The notes under the pieces are model-generated. The model did no database searches and was not told the DNA's origin. It saw only the letters and a program-made list of their open reading frames with translations. The translations under genes were made by a program, and so were the position numbers. DNA of 64,000 nt. It comes from Telluribacter humicola. GTDB lineage: Bacteria > Bacteroidota > Bacteroidia > Cytophagales > Spirosomataceae. This document shows positions 36,787 through 45,808 of this stretch, one piece after another (positions within the stretch are counted from its first letter, which is position 1; the number at the start of each line of letters is the position of its first letter). The DNA is taken from assembly GCF_017355935.1 (NCBI RefSeq), contig NZ_JAFIQT010000009.1, forward strand, positions 1 to 64,000, read 5' to 3'.

Positions 36787-37962
36787 ATGAGCAATAAAAA
36801 AGAGCTAAGAATAGGCTTGATCGGTTGCGGCTTTATGGGCCGTACCCACTCCAATGGCTATAAGCGTGTCAATGACTTCTTTCCGCAGCTGGGCTTCCGT
36901 CCTATCCTGAAAGCGGCCTGTGCCCGTAGCGAAGAAAAGGTAAAAGCCTTTGCGGAGCAGTGGGGCTATGAGTCGTACGAAACTGACTGGAAAGCCTTAA
37001 TCGTCCGGGATGATATTGATGCTGTAGATATCTGTACCCCCAACGACAGCCACGCCGAAATCGCGATCGCTGCTGCCGCTGCGGGTAAAATGATCCTGTG
37101 CGAAAAGCCGCTGGCCCGCAACATGGAGGAGTCTCAGCAGATGCTGGATGCCGTTGAAAAAGCGGGTGTGGCTAATACCGTATGGTACAACTACCGTCGC
37201 TTACCGGCTGTAACGCTGGCTAAGCAGATCATCGCTTCCGGTAAGCTTGGCAAAATATTCCACTACCGTGCCAACTTCCTGCAGGACTGGACCATCAGTG
37301 CCGATGTACCTCAGGGTGGAACCGGTACCTGGCGGATGGATTCGGCGGCGGCCGGCTCGGGTGTGACCGGTGACCTGCTGGCGCACTGTATCGATACGGC
37401 TATGTGGCTCAATGGCGCCATTACGGATGTATCGGCCATGACCGAGACCTTTGTCAAGGAGCGTATGCACCAGCTGACCGGTAAGGTAGAGAAAGTAGGT
37501 ATTGACGATGCCTGTATCTTCCACTGCCACTTCCAGAACGGCTCACTCGGTCTGTTTGAGTCGACCCGCTACGCCCGCGGACACAAAGCGCTTTATACCT
37601 TCGAGATCAACGGTGAGCATGCTTCTATCCGCTGGGATCTGCACGACCTCAACCGCCTCGAGTACTTTGACCACCGCGATGAGTCTATCGTGCGGGGCTG
37701 GCGTTCGATCCACGTTACTGACGGCGATCAGCCTTACATGGATAAGTGGTGGGTACCCGGCCTAGGTATTGGTTACGAGCATTCGTTCATTCACCAGGTA
37801 GCTGACTTCCTTAAGAGCCTCGAAACCGGCGAGCCTTGCTCACCTACCTTCTATGATGCCCTGCAGACCCAGAAGGTGTGTGAGGCAGTACTCGAGTCAG
37901 CTCAATCCAGAAGCTGGAAGGATACCAAAGTAGAGTGGAGAGAGCTGATGGCTGCCCTGTAA
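36787..37962 (+). CDS. Gfo/Idh/MocA-family NAD(P)-dependent oxidoreductase
   Basis: A 391-residue cytoplasmic dehydrogenase with the Rossmann motif GCGFMG at residues 13-18, the family lysine in CEKPLARN near 105, and the catalytic-helix block [18 protein letters not shown] with Asp and His. The family oxidises or reduces a sugar or inositol hydroxyl, including C3 of glycosides in 3-keto pathways. No Tat signal, so it acts on imported sugar. A strong terminator follows, closing the enzyme unit that starts at 32.3 kb. Confidence 0.92.
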   Translation: MSNKKELRIGLIGCGFMGRTHSNGYKRVNDFFPQLGFRPILKAACARSEEKVKAFAEQWGYESYETDWKALIVRDDIDAVDICTPNDSHAEIAIAAAAAGKMILCEKPLARNMEESQQMLDAVEKAGVANTVWYNYRRLPAVTLAKQIIASGKLGKIFHYRANFLQDWTISADVPQGGTGTWRMDSAAAGSGVTGDLLAHCIDTAMWLNGAITDVSAMTETFVKERMHQLTGKVEKVGIDDACIFHCHFQNGSLGLFESTRYARGHKALYTFEINGEHASIRWDLHDLNRLEYFDHRDESIVRGWRSIHVTDGDQPYMDKWWVPGLGIGYEHSFIHQVADFLKSLETGEPCSPTFYDALQTQKVCEAVLESAQSRSWKDTKVEWRELMAAL

Positions 37963-37978
37963 GGATAAGCCTATAAGC

Positions 37979-38027
37979 GTGCGGTGATGGACGGAGTTTA
38001 GAACTCGGCCATCACCGCACTTTTTTT
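37979..38027 (+). terminator. Terminator closing the sugar-enzyme operon
   Basis: GTGCGGTGATGG at 37979-37990 pairs perfectly with CCATCACCGCAC at 38009-38020, followed by seven T. Confidence 0.88.
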
Positions 38028-38169
38028 GTGCCCTTGCCCGGGCTGGATACAGTAGTAAAACGGCAGATAAGAGTACTTTTACTAAGGCAGCGTCCTCCTG
38101 GTGGGGCGCCGGTAGCTTTACGTTAGTACGAGAAGCTACCTGATTTTTTCTCCGTTACTACTCTACACG

Positions 38170-39714
38170 ATGAGCCTGACTCAGGATTACATACTCAGTG
38201 TACACGGACTGTCCAAGTCATTTGCTGGTGTACGGGCGCTACAGGACGTGTGCTTCCAGCTACGAAGGGGGGAGGTACACGCGTTGATGGGTGAAAACGG
38301 CGCGGGCAAGTCTACCTTTATGCGGATCCTGGTCGGCATGGAAACCGCCGATGCGGGTACTATCCTTTTTGAAGGAAATGAATTGAAGAGCAGCGGCGTC
38401 CGGCAGTCCCGGCGCTTTGGCATATCCATGATCCACCAGGAAATGCTGGTGGTACCCGAGCTGACGGTAGCGCAGAATATCTTTCTGGGCCGGGAAAAGA
38501 AAAAGACTTTATTTGGTTTCCTTCCCGGTTTCTCCGACGACCGTACCATGTCCGCTGAGGCCGGGGTACTGTTGCAAAAGCTGGGACTGAACCTCGACCC
38601 GGACCTACCCATGAAGTACCTCAGCGTAGCCGAGATGCAAATGGTAGAGATTGCCAAAGCTATTTCTAACGACGCCAAAGTCATTATTATGGATGAGCCT
38701 ACGTCGGCCATTTCGGACCGGGAGGTAGCGGCGCTGTTTGAAGTAATCGAAGATCTTAAATGCAAGGGGGTAGCGATCATCTACATCTCCCACAAAATGG
38801 AGGAGGTATACAAGATCTGTGATACCATTACGGTCCTGCGGGATGGGAAGTATATAGGTACCCGCCCTGCCTCCGAATTGGACAAAAATGGGTTGATCAC
38901 CATGATGGTAGGCCGGGAGATCAGTGACCTGTTCCCAGCGTCTACGGCCGCAAAGGGCGAGGCCTTGCTGTCAGTACGTGGGTTGAGCCAGGTTGGTAAA
39001 TTCACCAACATCCATTTTGACGTACACCGGGGCGAAGTGCTGGGTATAGCCGGTCTGATGGGAGCGGGGCGTACCGAAGTCGCCCGTGCCCTCGTGGGGC
39101 TGGACAAACCTACGGGCGGGGAGGTATATTTTAAGGGAAAGCTTACAACTATAAAAACACCCAGTGATGCCATCCGGCAGGGGATCGGGTATGTCAGCGA
39201 AGACCGAAAAGGCTTTGGCTTCATCCCTGAACTATCCGTCGTAAATAACCTGACGTTATCCAGCCTGCCTCGCCACCGCAAGGGAGTTTTTGTCAATGAG
39301 AAAAGCGAACAGAGCGCGGCAGAGGAGATGATCAGGGAGCTGAAAATAAAAGTCTCGGGCCCTGACCAGAAAGTAGGCGTACTAAGCGGTGGTAACCAGC
39401 AAAAGGTAGTGATCGGGAAGGTACTGCTGACGGAGCCGGAACTGATCATTCTGGACGAGCCGACCCGCGGGATTGATATTGGAGCCAAGCACGAAATCTA
39501 TAAGCTCATTACCCGGCTGACCGAGGCGGGGATGGCCGTTATTCTTATTTCGTCGGAGCTGCCGGAGATACTGGGGCTGTGTGATCGGGTAGTGGTGCTG
39601 TCCAAAGGCCGGCAGACGGCTCTGCTCTCCAAAGAAGAAATTACGCAGGAAACAATCATGAAACACGCGATGGAGTTCTCCAAACCCGTCGACCTACTAC
39701 TCAATGAGGAATGA
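38170..39714 (+). CDS. rbsA: Ribose-type sugar ABC transporter, fused-domain ATPase
   Basis: The 514-residue protein has two ABC domains in tandem, as in RbsA/XylG/MglA. The first has Walker A GENGAGKST at 41-49, an LSVAEMQMVEIAKAI signature and Walker B VIIMDEPTSA. The second has the degenerate GLMGAGRTEVARAL P-loop typical of these proteins, an intact LSGGNQQKVVIGKVL signature and LIILDEPTRGIDIG. It powers monosaccharide import. The stop overlaps the start of the permease gene by 4 bases. The symbol reflects family, not proven ribose specificity; such CUT2 importers are uncommon in SusCD-type organisms. Confidence 0.92.
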   Translation: MSLTQDYILSVHGLSKSFAGVRALQDVCFQLRRGEVHALMGENGAGKSTFMRILVGMETADAGTILFEGNELKSSGVRQSRRFGISMIHQEMLVVPELTVAQNIFLGREKKKTLFGFLPGFSDDRTMSAEAGVLLQKLGLNLDPDLPMKYLSVAEMQMVEIAKAISNDAKVIIMDEPTSAISDREVAALFEVIEDLKCKGVAIIYISHKMEEVYKICDTITVLRDGKYIGTRPASELDKNGLITMMVGREISDLFPASTAAKGEALLSVRGLSQVGKFTNIHFDVHRGEVLGIAGLMGAGRTEVARALVGLDKPTGGEVYFKGKLTTIKTPSDAIRQGIGYVSEDRKGFGFIPELSVVNNLTLSSLPRHRKGVFVNEKSEQSAAEEMIRELKIKVSGPDQKVGVLSGGNQQKVVIGKVLLTEPELIILDEPTRGIDIGAKHEIYKLITRLTEAGMAVILISSELPEILGLCDRVVVLSKGRQTALLSKEEITQETIMKHAMEFSKPVDLLLNEE

Positions 39715-40694
39715 AAGAAACCCTAACCGCCTATTTTAACCGCTCTGCCGAAAGCCCTGCTATCCAGACTAAGCGTATTGGGAAGTACGGTATATTCCTG
39801 GCTTTTATCCTGCTCTGCATCCTGCTTTCGCTGATGACGCCCCGCTTCCTCACCGTGGCCAATCTAACCATCATTGTTACGCAGGTGTCTATCAACGCCC
39901 TGCTGGCCTTTGGCGTAACCTTTGTGATCCTGACGGGTGGCATTGACCTATCGCTGGGCTCTATGGTGGCAGTGACAGGTGTAGTGGCGGCGACCTTTGC
40001 TCATCCCGACGACTACCCGCTCCTGGTACCTATCGGAGTGGGGTTACTGGCGGGAGTAATCTTTGGCGCGCTTAATGGCTTCGTCATTACCCGTAGCAGG
40101 GTTGCTCCCTTTATCGTGACGTTAGGTACCATGACCATCGGCCGCGGCCTCGCCCTGATCATCAGCAAAGGCAGGCCTATCTCCAACCTCTCTGACTCCT
40201 TTAACTTCATCGGCGGCGGGCACCTGTTTGGCATTCCATTCCCAATCGTTATCCTCCTGATCGCCTTCGCCGTCTGTTCTTTGATTCTTAGAAAAACAAT
40301 ACTGGGACGCTACATCTACGCCATTGGAGGCAACGAGCAGGCTGCCCGTGCGTCGGGTATACAGGTAAGCCGGGTTAAAATGTGGGTATATACCATCAGC
40401 GGCCTGCTGGCCGCCGTAGCCGGTATTGTCCTTACGTCCCGCATCACGACCGGACAGCCCAATGCAGGTGTGGGATTTGAACTGAGTGCCATTGCCGCGG
40501 CTATTATCGGCGGTACCAGTACCTCGGGCGGCAGCGGCACCATGGCGGGTACCCTTATTGGCGCTCTACTGATCGGGGTGATCAGCAATGGCCTGGACCT
40601 GCTCAACGTTACCTCGTACTATCAGCAGGTGGTCATGGGCGCTATCATTATCGGAGCGGTGGTGCTGGATGGCTTAAACAAAAAATCATCCTAG
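39711..40694 (+). CDS. rbsC: Ribose-type sugar ABC transporter permease
   Basis: This 327-residue inner-membrane protein of the CUT2 permease family has about eight to ten hydrophobic segments and the family blocks VTFVILTGGIDLSLGSMVA, ALNGFVITRSRVAPFIVTLG and the coupling loop YAIGGNEQAARASGIQV. It forms the channel for the ATPase encoded immediately upstream, with an ATGA-type 4-base overlap. The binding protein gene is 1.7 kb downstream, beyond a kinase gene. Confidence 0.92.
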   Translation: MKETLTAYFNRSAESPAIQTKRIGKYGIFLAFILLCILLSLMTPRFLTVANLTIIVTQVSINALLAFGVTFVILTGGIDLSLGSMVAVTGVVAATFAHPDDYPLLVPIGVGLLAGVIFGALNGFVITRSRVAPFIVTLGTMTIGRGLALIISKGRPISNLSDSFNFIGGGHLFGIPFPIVILLIAFAVCSLILRKTILGRYIYAIGGNEQAARASGIQVSRVKMWVYTISGLLAAVAGIVLTSRITTGQPNAGVGFELSAIAAAIIGGTSTSGGSGTMAGTLIGALLIGVISNGLDLLNVTSYYQQVVMGAIIIGAVVLDGLNKKSS

Positions 40695-40973
40695 CTACGC
40701 CAGTACTGATAATCAGAAAAAAATATGCAACGTATAAAGAGTATCCGTTGCCAATGTGTTGCTTACTAATCAACTGACTGTCTGCTGGTTTTAGTGATAA
40801 AGTATTAAGCTTGATGGAAGTAATATCCATTCAGGGGCTCAAAAAGGCATATTTCTTCCAAAAGCCGCATAACACTTATCATCCACAATGGGTTTGGCAG
40901 AAGTCATATCAAAACCTATCTCTAACCTGTTAGCACATTTCCTTTCCGGAAAAGCTACAAGCTGGACTTTGCA

Positions 40974-42149
40974 ATGGAGGGAAAAAAAGCGCATCGAAAT
41001 ACTGCTCAGCCTATTGCTATAGAAGAGCAATTTCGAATCATGGCTGACACGGCACCCGTAATGATCTGGATTTCGGGGACGGATAAACTATGCTACTGTT
41101 TTAATCAGGGATGGCTGACCTTTACCGGGCGCTGCATGGAAGAGGAGTACGGTAACGGCTGGGCCGAAGGCGTTCATCCGGATGATTTTGATCGTTGTCT
41201 GCAAATTTATACTAGTCACTTTGATCAGCAGAAAGAGTTTAAGATGGACTATCGGCTCAGGAGGCACGATGGGGTGTACCGCTGGATTCTGGACCATGGG
41301 GTACCTCGTTACACCGCCACGGGGGAGTTTGCCGGTTTTATAGGATCTTGTATTGACATAGAAGAGAAGAAGCAGGTAGAAACCTCCCTGGAAAAAATAG
41401 TACTGCAACGGACAAAGGATCTCCAGCAGGCCATTTTTGAACTGCGACGTTCTAATCAGGAGCTGGAGCAATTTGCATATGCGGCTTCCCATGATATGAA
41501 AGAGCCGCTACGGAAGATACTCGTCTATAGTGAAGCTGTTTTGTCCGACCCGGATAGTACAGAGCAGTTTGTCCCTAAAATCCAGGGCGCAGCCCGACGA
41601 ATGACCGCTTTGGTAGAAAATCTGCTGGAGCTTTCTAAGGCAGTCAAGGACGAAAAGCTATACGAAGAGGTAAATCTGAATGAAATAATCAGCGAGGTTA
41701 ACACTGATCTGGAACTGGTTATTACTGAGAAGCAGGCAGCCATTACCAGTGATCAGCTCCCTACTATCAAAGCCATTCCGGAGCAGATGCGGCAGCTTTT
41801 CCGGAATCTATTGAGCAACGCCCTTAAGTACAGCAAAGAATCGGTGCCACCCAGTGTACATATAACGGCAGAATGGGTCAGGGATATACCACCGTCTTTT
41901 TTAGATAGATGGGTTCCCGGCAGAGAGTATGTGGAGATAACAGTCGAGGATAACGGTATCGGTTTTGATCCTCAGTACGCAGATGTGATATTCAATACTT
42001 TTCAGCGGCTTCATACCGACAATCAGTTTCCGGGTACCGGCGTAGGGCTGGCTCTATGCAAAAAGGTAGTACATAACCATGAGGGTGAAATATTCGCCGA
42101 ATCCCAGGAGGACCAGGGAGCTCGATTTCGGATTATTCTGCCTGTGTAA
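40974..42149 (+). CDS. PAS-domain sensor histidine kinase
   Basis: This 391-residue soluble kinase starts with a PAS/PAC domain (about 20-135: APVMIWISGTDKLCYCFN, YRLRRHDGVYRWILDHG, FIGSCIDIEEKKQ). A HisKA dimerisation helix carries the phosphoacceptor H173 in AASHDMKEPLRK. The HATPase has the N box NLLSNALKYS, G1 VEDNGIGF and G2 GTGVGLAL. There is no transmembrane segment, so it senses a cytoplasmic signal. No response regulator is adjacent. It lies between permease and binding-protein genes on the same strand, 279 bases after the permease. Confidence 0.92.
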   Translation: MEGKKAHRNTAQPIAIEEQFRIMADTAPVMIWISGTDKLCYCFNQGWLTFTGRCMEEEYGNGWAEGVHPDDFDRCLQIYTSHFDQQKEFKMDYRLRRHDGVYRWILDHGVPRYTATGEFAGFIGSCIDIEEKKQVETSLEKIVLQRTKDLQQAIFELRRSNQELEQFAYAASHDMKEPLRKILVYSEAVLSDPDSTEQFVPKIQGAARRMTALVENLLELSKAVKDEKLYEEVNLNEIISEVNTDLELVITEKQAAITSDQLPTIKAIPEQMRQLFRNLLSNALKYSKESVPPSVHITAEWVRDIPPSFLDRWVPGREYVEITVEDNGIGFDPQYADVIFNTFQRLHTDNQFPGTGVGLALCKKVVHNHEGEIFAESQEDQGARFRIILPV

Positions 42150-42372
42150 GCTATTCCATCTCTTCCCTCTGATTCTTACTTCCTGCTTATATCTGGGCAG
42201 AGGCTACTGGTATGCTGGCAGGGAGGAATAAGTCTCCTTTCGTTATTTTCTTGCCTATCCAGGTAGGGGTAAATCGCCCCGCACTTCTTCTTTGCTTATA
42301 GGACGAGCTCCCAGGTGGTAGGTGTGGGCTCGGCAGTTTTATTTTCAGACTATTCTTATCTTAATACGTACT

Positions 42373-43320
42373 ATGAAAAGTGCCTCTTCTTCTATTTTAC
42401 AAGCTACTATTCTGTTTCTGGGATTGTACCTGTCCGGCTGTAACCAGTCCGGCGGAGACGGTGCTGGCGGAAAGGACAAAATCGTAGTAGGCGTATCCAT
42501 GCTGAGTATGCAGAACGAGTTTATCGTCAACGTCGCCGATGAAATCGAGAAGAAAGCGGAAGAAATGGGCGTAGAATTGATTACGGTGGATGCCGAGCGC
42601 TCCCCGCTGAAGCAGATTGAGCAGGTAGAAAGTTTTATCGCTCAGGATGTGGATGTCATCATCATGAATCCCTGCGAAGTAGAGGCCAGCTCACCGGCTG
42701 TGACCAAAGCACTGGCTGCCAAGGTACCTATCATCAATGTCAACTCGGCCACCAGCTCCAATCCAACGGCTTTTGTAGGCTCAGATGACGTGGAGTCAGG
42801 GCGCATCGCCATGGAGTACATCGCCAAGCGTTTGGGGGGTAAGGGCAACGTCATCATGATCCACGGCTATATGGGGCAGGCGGCGCAGCTCCAGCGGGAG
42901 CAGGGCGCACGTGAGGTACTCAAGAAGTACCCCGGACTGAAGCTGATTGCGCACCAGAGTGGTGAATGGGATCGGGCCAAGGCCATGTCACTCACCGAAA
43001 ACTGGATACAATCGTACGGCGGACAGATCAACGCAATCTTCGCGCACAATGATGAAATGGGCATGGGAGCCGTGAAGGCCCTCTCAGATGCTGGTATGAA
43101 GGATAAGGTCGTGGTAGTAAGTGTGGACGCTATCCCTGATGCGCTGCAGGCCGTTCAGAAAGGTACCCTGGATGCCACCGTGTTCCAGAATGCCGAGCAG
43201 CAGGGTTCCAAAGCCATCGAAACAGCCGTAAAAATTGTCAAAGGCCAACCTTTCGATGCCCAGACGCTGGTACCTTTCCAGCTTGTTACGAAGGAGAATG
43301 TAGGGCAGTATATCAAGTAG
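42373..43320 (+). CDS. rbsB: Ribose-type ABC transporter substrate-binding lipoprotein
   Basis: The ATG at 42373 starts a lipoprotein signal (MKSASSSILQATIL..., lipobox LSGC), giving 315 residues; a GTG 51 bases upstream would only lengthen the leader. The mature part is a periplasmic-binding-protein type 1 sugar binder: KIVVGVSMLSMQNEFI, QVESFIAQDVDVIIMNP, NSATSSNPTAFVGSDDVESG and FAHNDEMGMGAVKALSDAG are RbsB/XylF-family blocks. In Bacteroidota it would be anchored to the inner membrane. It completes the importer; a REP-like hairpin follows 15 bases after the stop. Confidence 0.92.
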   Translation: MKSASSSILQATILFLGLYLSGCNQSGGDGAGGKDKIVVGVSMLSMQNEFIVNVADEIEKKAEEMGVELITVDAERSPLKQIEQVESFIAQDVDVIIMNPCEVEASSPAVTKALAAKVPIINVNSATSSNPTAFVGSDDVESGRIAMEYIAKRLGGKGNVIMIHGYMGQAAQLQREQGAREVLKKYPGLKLIAHQSGEWDRAKAMSLTENWIQSYGGQINAIFAHNDEMGMGAVKALSDAGMKDKVVVVSVDAIPDALQAVQKGTLDATVFQNAEQQGSKAIETAVKIVKGQPFDAQTLVPFQLVTKENVGQYIK

Positions 43321-43335
43321 GTCCATGATATAAGT

Positions 43336-43368
43336 ACCCGTGGCACCGCTTAAAGCGCTGCCACGGGT
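43336..43368. repeat. GTGGCAC-core palindrome (REP-like), left of the RAYT gene
   Basis: ACCCGTGGCA pairs with TGCCACGGGT around an inner CCGCTTAAAGCG. Relatives with the same GTGGCAC/GTGCCAC core occur at 55775-55802 and 56606-56636. It may also serve as the terminator of the binding-protein gene. Confidence 0.65.
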
Positions 43369-43382
43369 GCACCGCTCCGCTA

Positions 43383-43403
43383 CCGCCGGTTTGCAACCGG
43401 TGG
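43383..43403 (+). repeat. REP hairpin, left flank of RAYT gene
   Basis: This 21-base self-complementary sequence (CCGCCGGTT / AACCGGTGG arms) matches the right-flank copy at 44024-44044 in inverted orientation at 20 of 21 bases. Confidence 0.75.
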
Positions 43404-43439
43404 AATAAAATAATCTAAGTTTTCAACTTAAATAAACCC

Positions 43440-43985
43440 ATGAGCCGCAACTACAAGATACTCGATCAGGGCGGGGTATATTTTGTCACTATGACCGTTG
43501 TCGGCTGGATTGATCTGTTTACGCGAAAAGAATATCGGGATCTTTTCCTGGACAGTTTTCGCTATTGCCAGCAAGAAAAAGGGTTGGTTGTATATGCCTG
43601 GTGCATTATGTCTAACCATATCCACCTGATCCTAAGAGCGGAGGAGGGGAACCTTTCGAATGTGATTCGAGATCTTAAAAAGTTTACAAGCAAAAAGTTG
43701 TTTGCCGCTATTGAGGCGAATCCTGAAGAGAGTCGACGCAATTGGATACTGGCGATCTTTCGCAAAAGCGGTGAGTTCAACACCAATAACGTAAACTTTC
43801 AGGTGTGGCAGCAGCACAATCAGCCTGTTGAATTGTATTCGCCTGCTGTACTCGAACAACAGCTCAATTATATTCACGAGAACCCGGTTAAGGCGGGTTG
43901 GGTAGAGAATTCATGGGAATACTTGTATAGTAGCGCCCGTGATTATGCAGACCAGAAAGGATTATTGATGATTGAATTAATTTAG
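43440..43985 (+). CDS. REP-associated tyrosine transposase (RAYT)
   Basis: A 181-residue Y1 transposase of the IS200-like RAYT group. It has the opening GVYFVTMTVVGWIDLF, the HUH motif HIHLI at 60-64 preceded by VVYAWCIMSN, a middle VIRDLKKFTSKKL helix, and the late QLNYIHENPVKAGWV block with the candidate catalytic Y144. These single-copy enzymes process REP hairpins by single-strand transfer and are not flanked by normal transposon ends. Here inverted REP hairpins bracket the gene, as expected. It separates the ABC importer from the GH28 gene. Confidence 0.92.
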   Translation: MSRNYKILDQGGVYFVTMTVVGWIDLFTRKEYRDLFLDSFRYCQQEKGLVVYAWCIMSNHIHLILRAEEGNLSNVIRDLKKFTSKKLFAAIEANPEESRRNWILAIFRKSGEFNTNNVNFQVWQQHNQPVELYSPAVLEQQLNYIHENPVKAGWVENSWEYLYSSARDYADQKGLLMIELI

Positions 43986-44023
43986 TTTTGGATACTACAG
44001 TCATAGACTATAATTATATTTAG

Positions 44024-44044
44024 CCACCGGTTACAAACCGGCGG
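44024..44044 (-). repeat. REP hairpin, right flank of RAYT gene
   Basis: Inverse copy of the left-flank hairpin, differing at one base. The pair forms a symmetric frame around the transposase gene. Confidence 0.75.
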
Positions 44045-44151
44045 CAGCTGTAGAAAAAGTAGTGGAAGAGTTCCACTTGTCGCGTCTATGGAAATGCACC
44101 TAGTTCTCGACTAAGACCCGTTAGGGGTTTTATAAATTTAGAATTGACAAC

Positions 44152-45480
44152 ATGAAATTCCTAAGTATTCTTCTACTCCATATCCTCTGCCTTGCCTCAA
44201 CTACCTATGCGCAGGGGGATCAAAAGAATGTTTTCCCAGACGGTACCCCCATGTCCCCCTGGTTTCTGGATTACACCAAGGTAAAGCTAAGCGATTTGGG
44301 CAAGCAGTACGTAATTACCAGCTTCGGGGTTAAACAGGATAGTACCTTAGTGCAGACCAAAGCTATTCAGAAAGCCATTGACGAGGCCGCTCGTAAGGGA
44401 GGAGGGGTAGTGGTAATTCCGAAGGGTACCTTTATGAGTGGAGCCCTGTTCTTCAAGCCCAAGACTCACCTGTACGTTTCGGAAGGTGGCAAGTTGAAAG
44501 GCTCAGATAACATCGCGGACTACCCCAGCATGCCCTCACGGATGGAAGGGCAGAGCCTCGACTACTTCCCAGCCCTGGTTAATGCCTACGGAGTTAATGG
44601 ATTCACGATCTCGGGCAAAGGTACCATTGATGGCAATGGACTCAAATACTGGGAGGCTTTCTGGCAGCGCCGCAAGGAGAATCCGCAGTGTACCAATCTG
44701 GAAGTAAGCCGTCCGCGCCTGGTATTTGTCTGGAACAGTAACGATGTACAGGTACAGGACGTAAATCTGCATAATGCCGGCTTCTGGACCAGCCACTACT
44801 ACAAGTGCAACAACGTGAAGATCCTCGATCTGCACATCTCTTCGCCCCATAGCCCTGTCAAGGCTCCCAGCACCGACGCTATTGATATTGATGCCTGTAA
44901 CAATGTACTGGTGAAGGGCTGCTACATGTCTGTAAACGATGATGCTATTGCGCTGAAAGGCGGTAAAGGTCCCTGGGCGGATACTGACTCAACCAACGGG
45001 GCCAATACCAACATCCTGATCGAAGACTGCAAATTTGGCTTCTGCCACGCCGCCCTTACCTGCGGAAGCGAAGCCATTCATAACAAGAACATAGTCATGC
45101 GGAATTGCCACGTGGATGAAGCCATGCGGGTACTATGGCTCAAAATGCGCCCCGACACCCCTCAGAAATATGAGCACATACGGGTTGAAGGCATAACAGG
45201 GCAGGCCCACAGCCTGATCTATGTCAAGCCCTGGACGCAGTTCTTCGACCTGAAAGGCCGCAAGGAGGTGCCCTTGTCGTACTCGCAGTACATTACTTTG
45301 AAGAATATCGACATGAAGTGCGCTGTATTCTTTGATATCGCCATCACGGAATACGACAAACTCGCACAGTTTAGCTTTGAGAATCTCAAAATAGAAGCCA
45401 GGAATGATGCGTACAACAAAAGCATCATCGATGGTATTACTTTCAAAAACGTAGTGGTGAACGGGAAATCAATTCTCTAA
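44152..45480 (+). CDS. GH28 polygalacturonase-type glycosidase
   Basis: A 442-residue secreted protein with a signal peptide ending at TYAQG. The parallel beta-helix begins ITSFGVKQDSTLVQTKAIQKAI. GH28 catalytic blocks are visible in order: TDAIDIDACNN, NDDAIALKGGKG (two acidic residues), CHAALTCGSE in place of the usual GHG-type segment, and LWLKMRPD for the RxK region. GH28 enzymes hydrolyse polygalacturonate or rhamnogalacturonan by inversion. Short hairpin-like CCCGTTAGGGG lies just upstream at about 44117-44127. The gene is not physically coupled to its neighbours. Confidence 0.9.
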   Translation: MKFLSILLLHILCLASTTYAQGDQKNVFPDGTPMSPWFLDYTKVKLSDLGKQYVITSFGVKQDSTLVQTKAIQKAIDEAARKGGGVVVIPKGTFMSGALFFKPKTHLYVSEGGKLKGSDNIADYPSMPSRMEGQSLDYFPALVNAYGVNGFTISGKGTIDGNGLKYWEAFWQRRKENPQCTNLEVSRPRLVFVWNSNDVQVQDVNLHNAGFWTSHYYKCNNVKILDLHISSPHSPVKAPSTDAIDIDACNNVLVKGCYMSVNDDAIALKGGKGPWADTDSTNGANTNILIEDCKFGFCHAALTCGSEAIHNKNIVMRNCHVDEAMRVLWLKMRPDTPQKYEHIRVEGITGQAHSLIYVKPWTQFFDLKGRKEVPLSYSQYITLKNIDMKCAVFFDIAITEYDKLAQFSFENLKIEARNDAYNKSIIDGITFKNVVVNGKSIL

Positions 45481-45808
45481 ACCTAGTCTACGAGCTTAGT
45501 ACTTCCGCTACGGGTACATCAAGGTGAATAGCTGCTTCCCCAGGTGGCTAATCACCTTTTTCCTTTTTAGGCTAATGAAAATTATAATTAATCGCAGAGT
45601 AGTCCAAAACGCTGGATTCGAGTCATTATAAATAGCAGGTAGTTAGCTTTCTACTAGTAGTCGCTAGCTGCTGTAATGGAATAAGCTCTGAGAGCCTTAC
45701 TTCCATGTTTTACCAGAATTATTAATCAGGAGGATTAGCTGAAGTTTACTCTACTTCTACGCTGAGTGCTACCGAACGTATTCTTGTCAACTACTAACCT
45801 ATTACCTA
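45481..45808. other. Intergenic region before the cytochrome block
   Basis: These 328 bases contain no recognisable gene, hairpin terminator or clear promoter pair. They must include the start signals for the five-gene block downstream. Confidence 0.4.

Noticed and set aside
38074-38120. TACTTTTA and TAGCTTTA boxes as promoters for the ABC importer
   Set aside because: Neither has a TTG at the 19-base spacing, and the final G of the -7 box is missing in both.
38781-39488. 235-codon minus-strand frame
   Set aside because: Antisense of the second ABC domain of the sugar ATPase; the plus-strand gene is certain.
44110-44135. CCCGTTAGGGG hairpin upstream of GH28 as a terminator
   Set aside because: Stem of only four bases; followed by some T but too weak to call separately.
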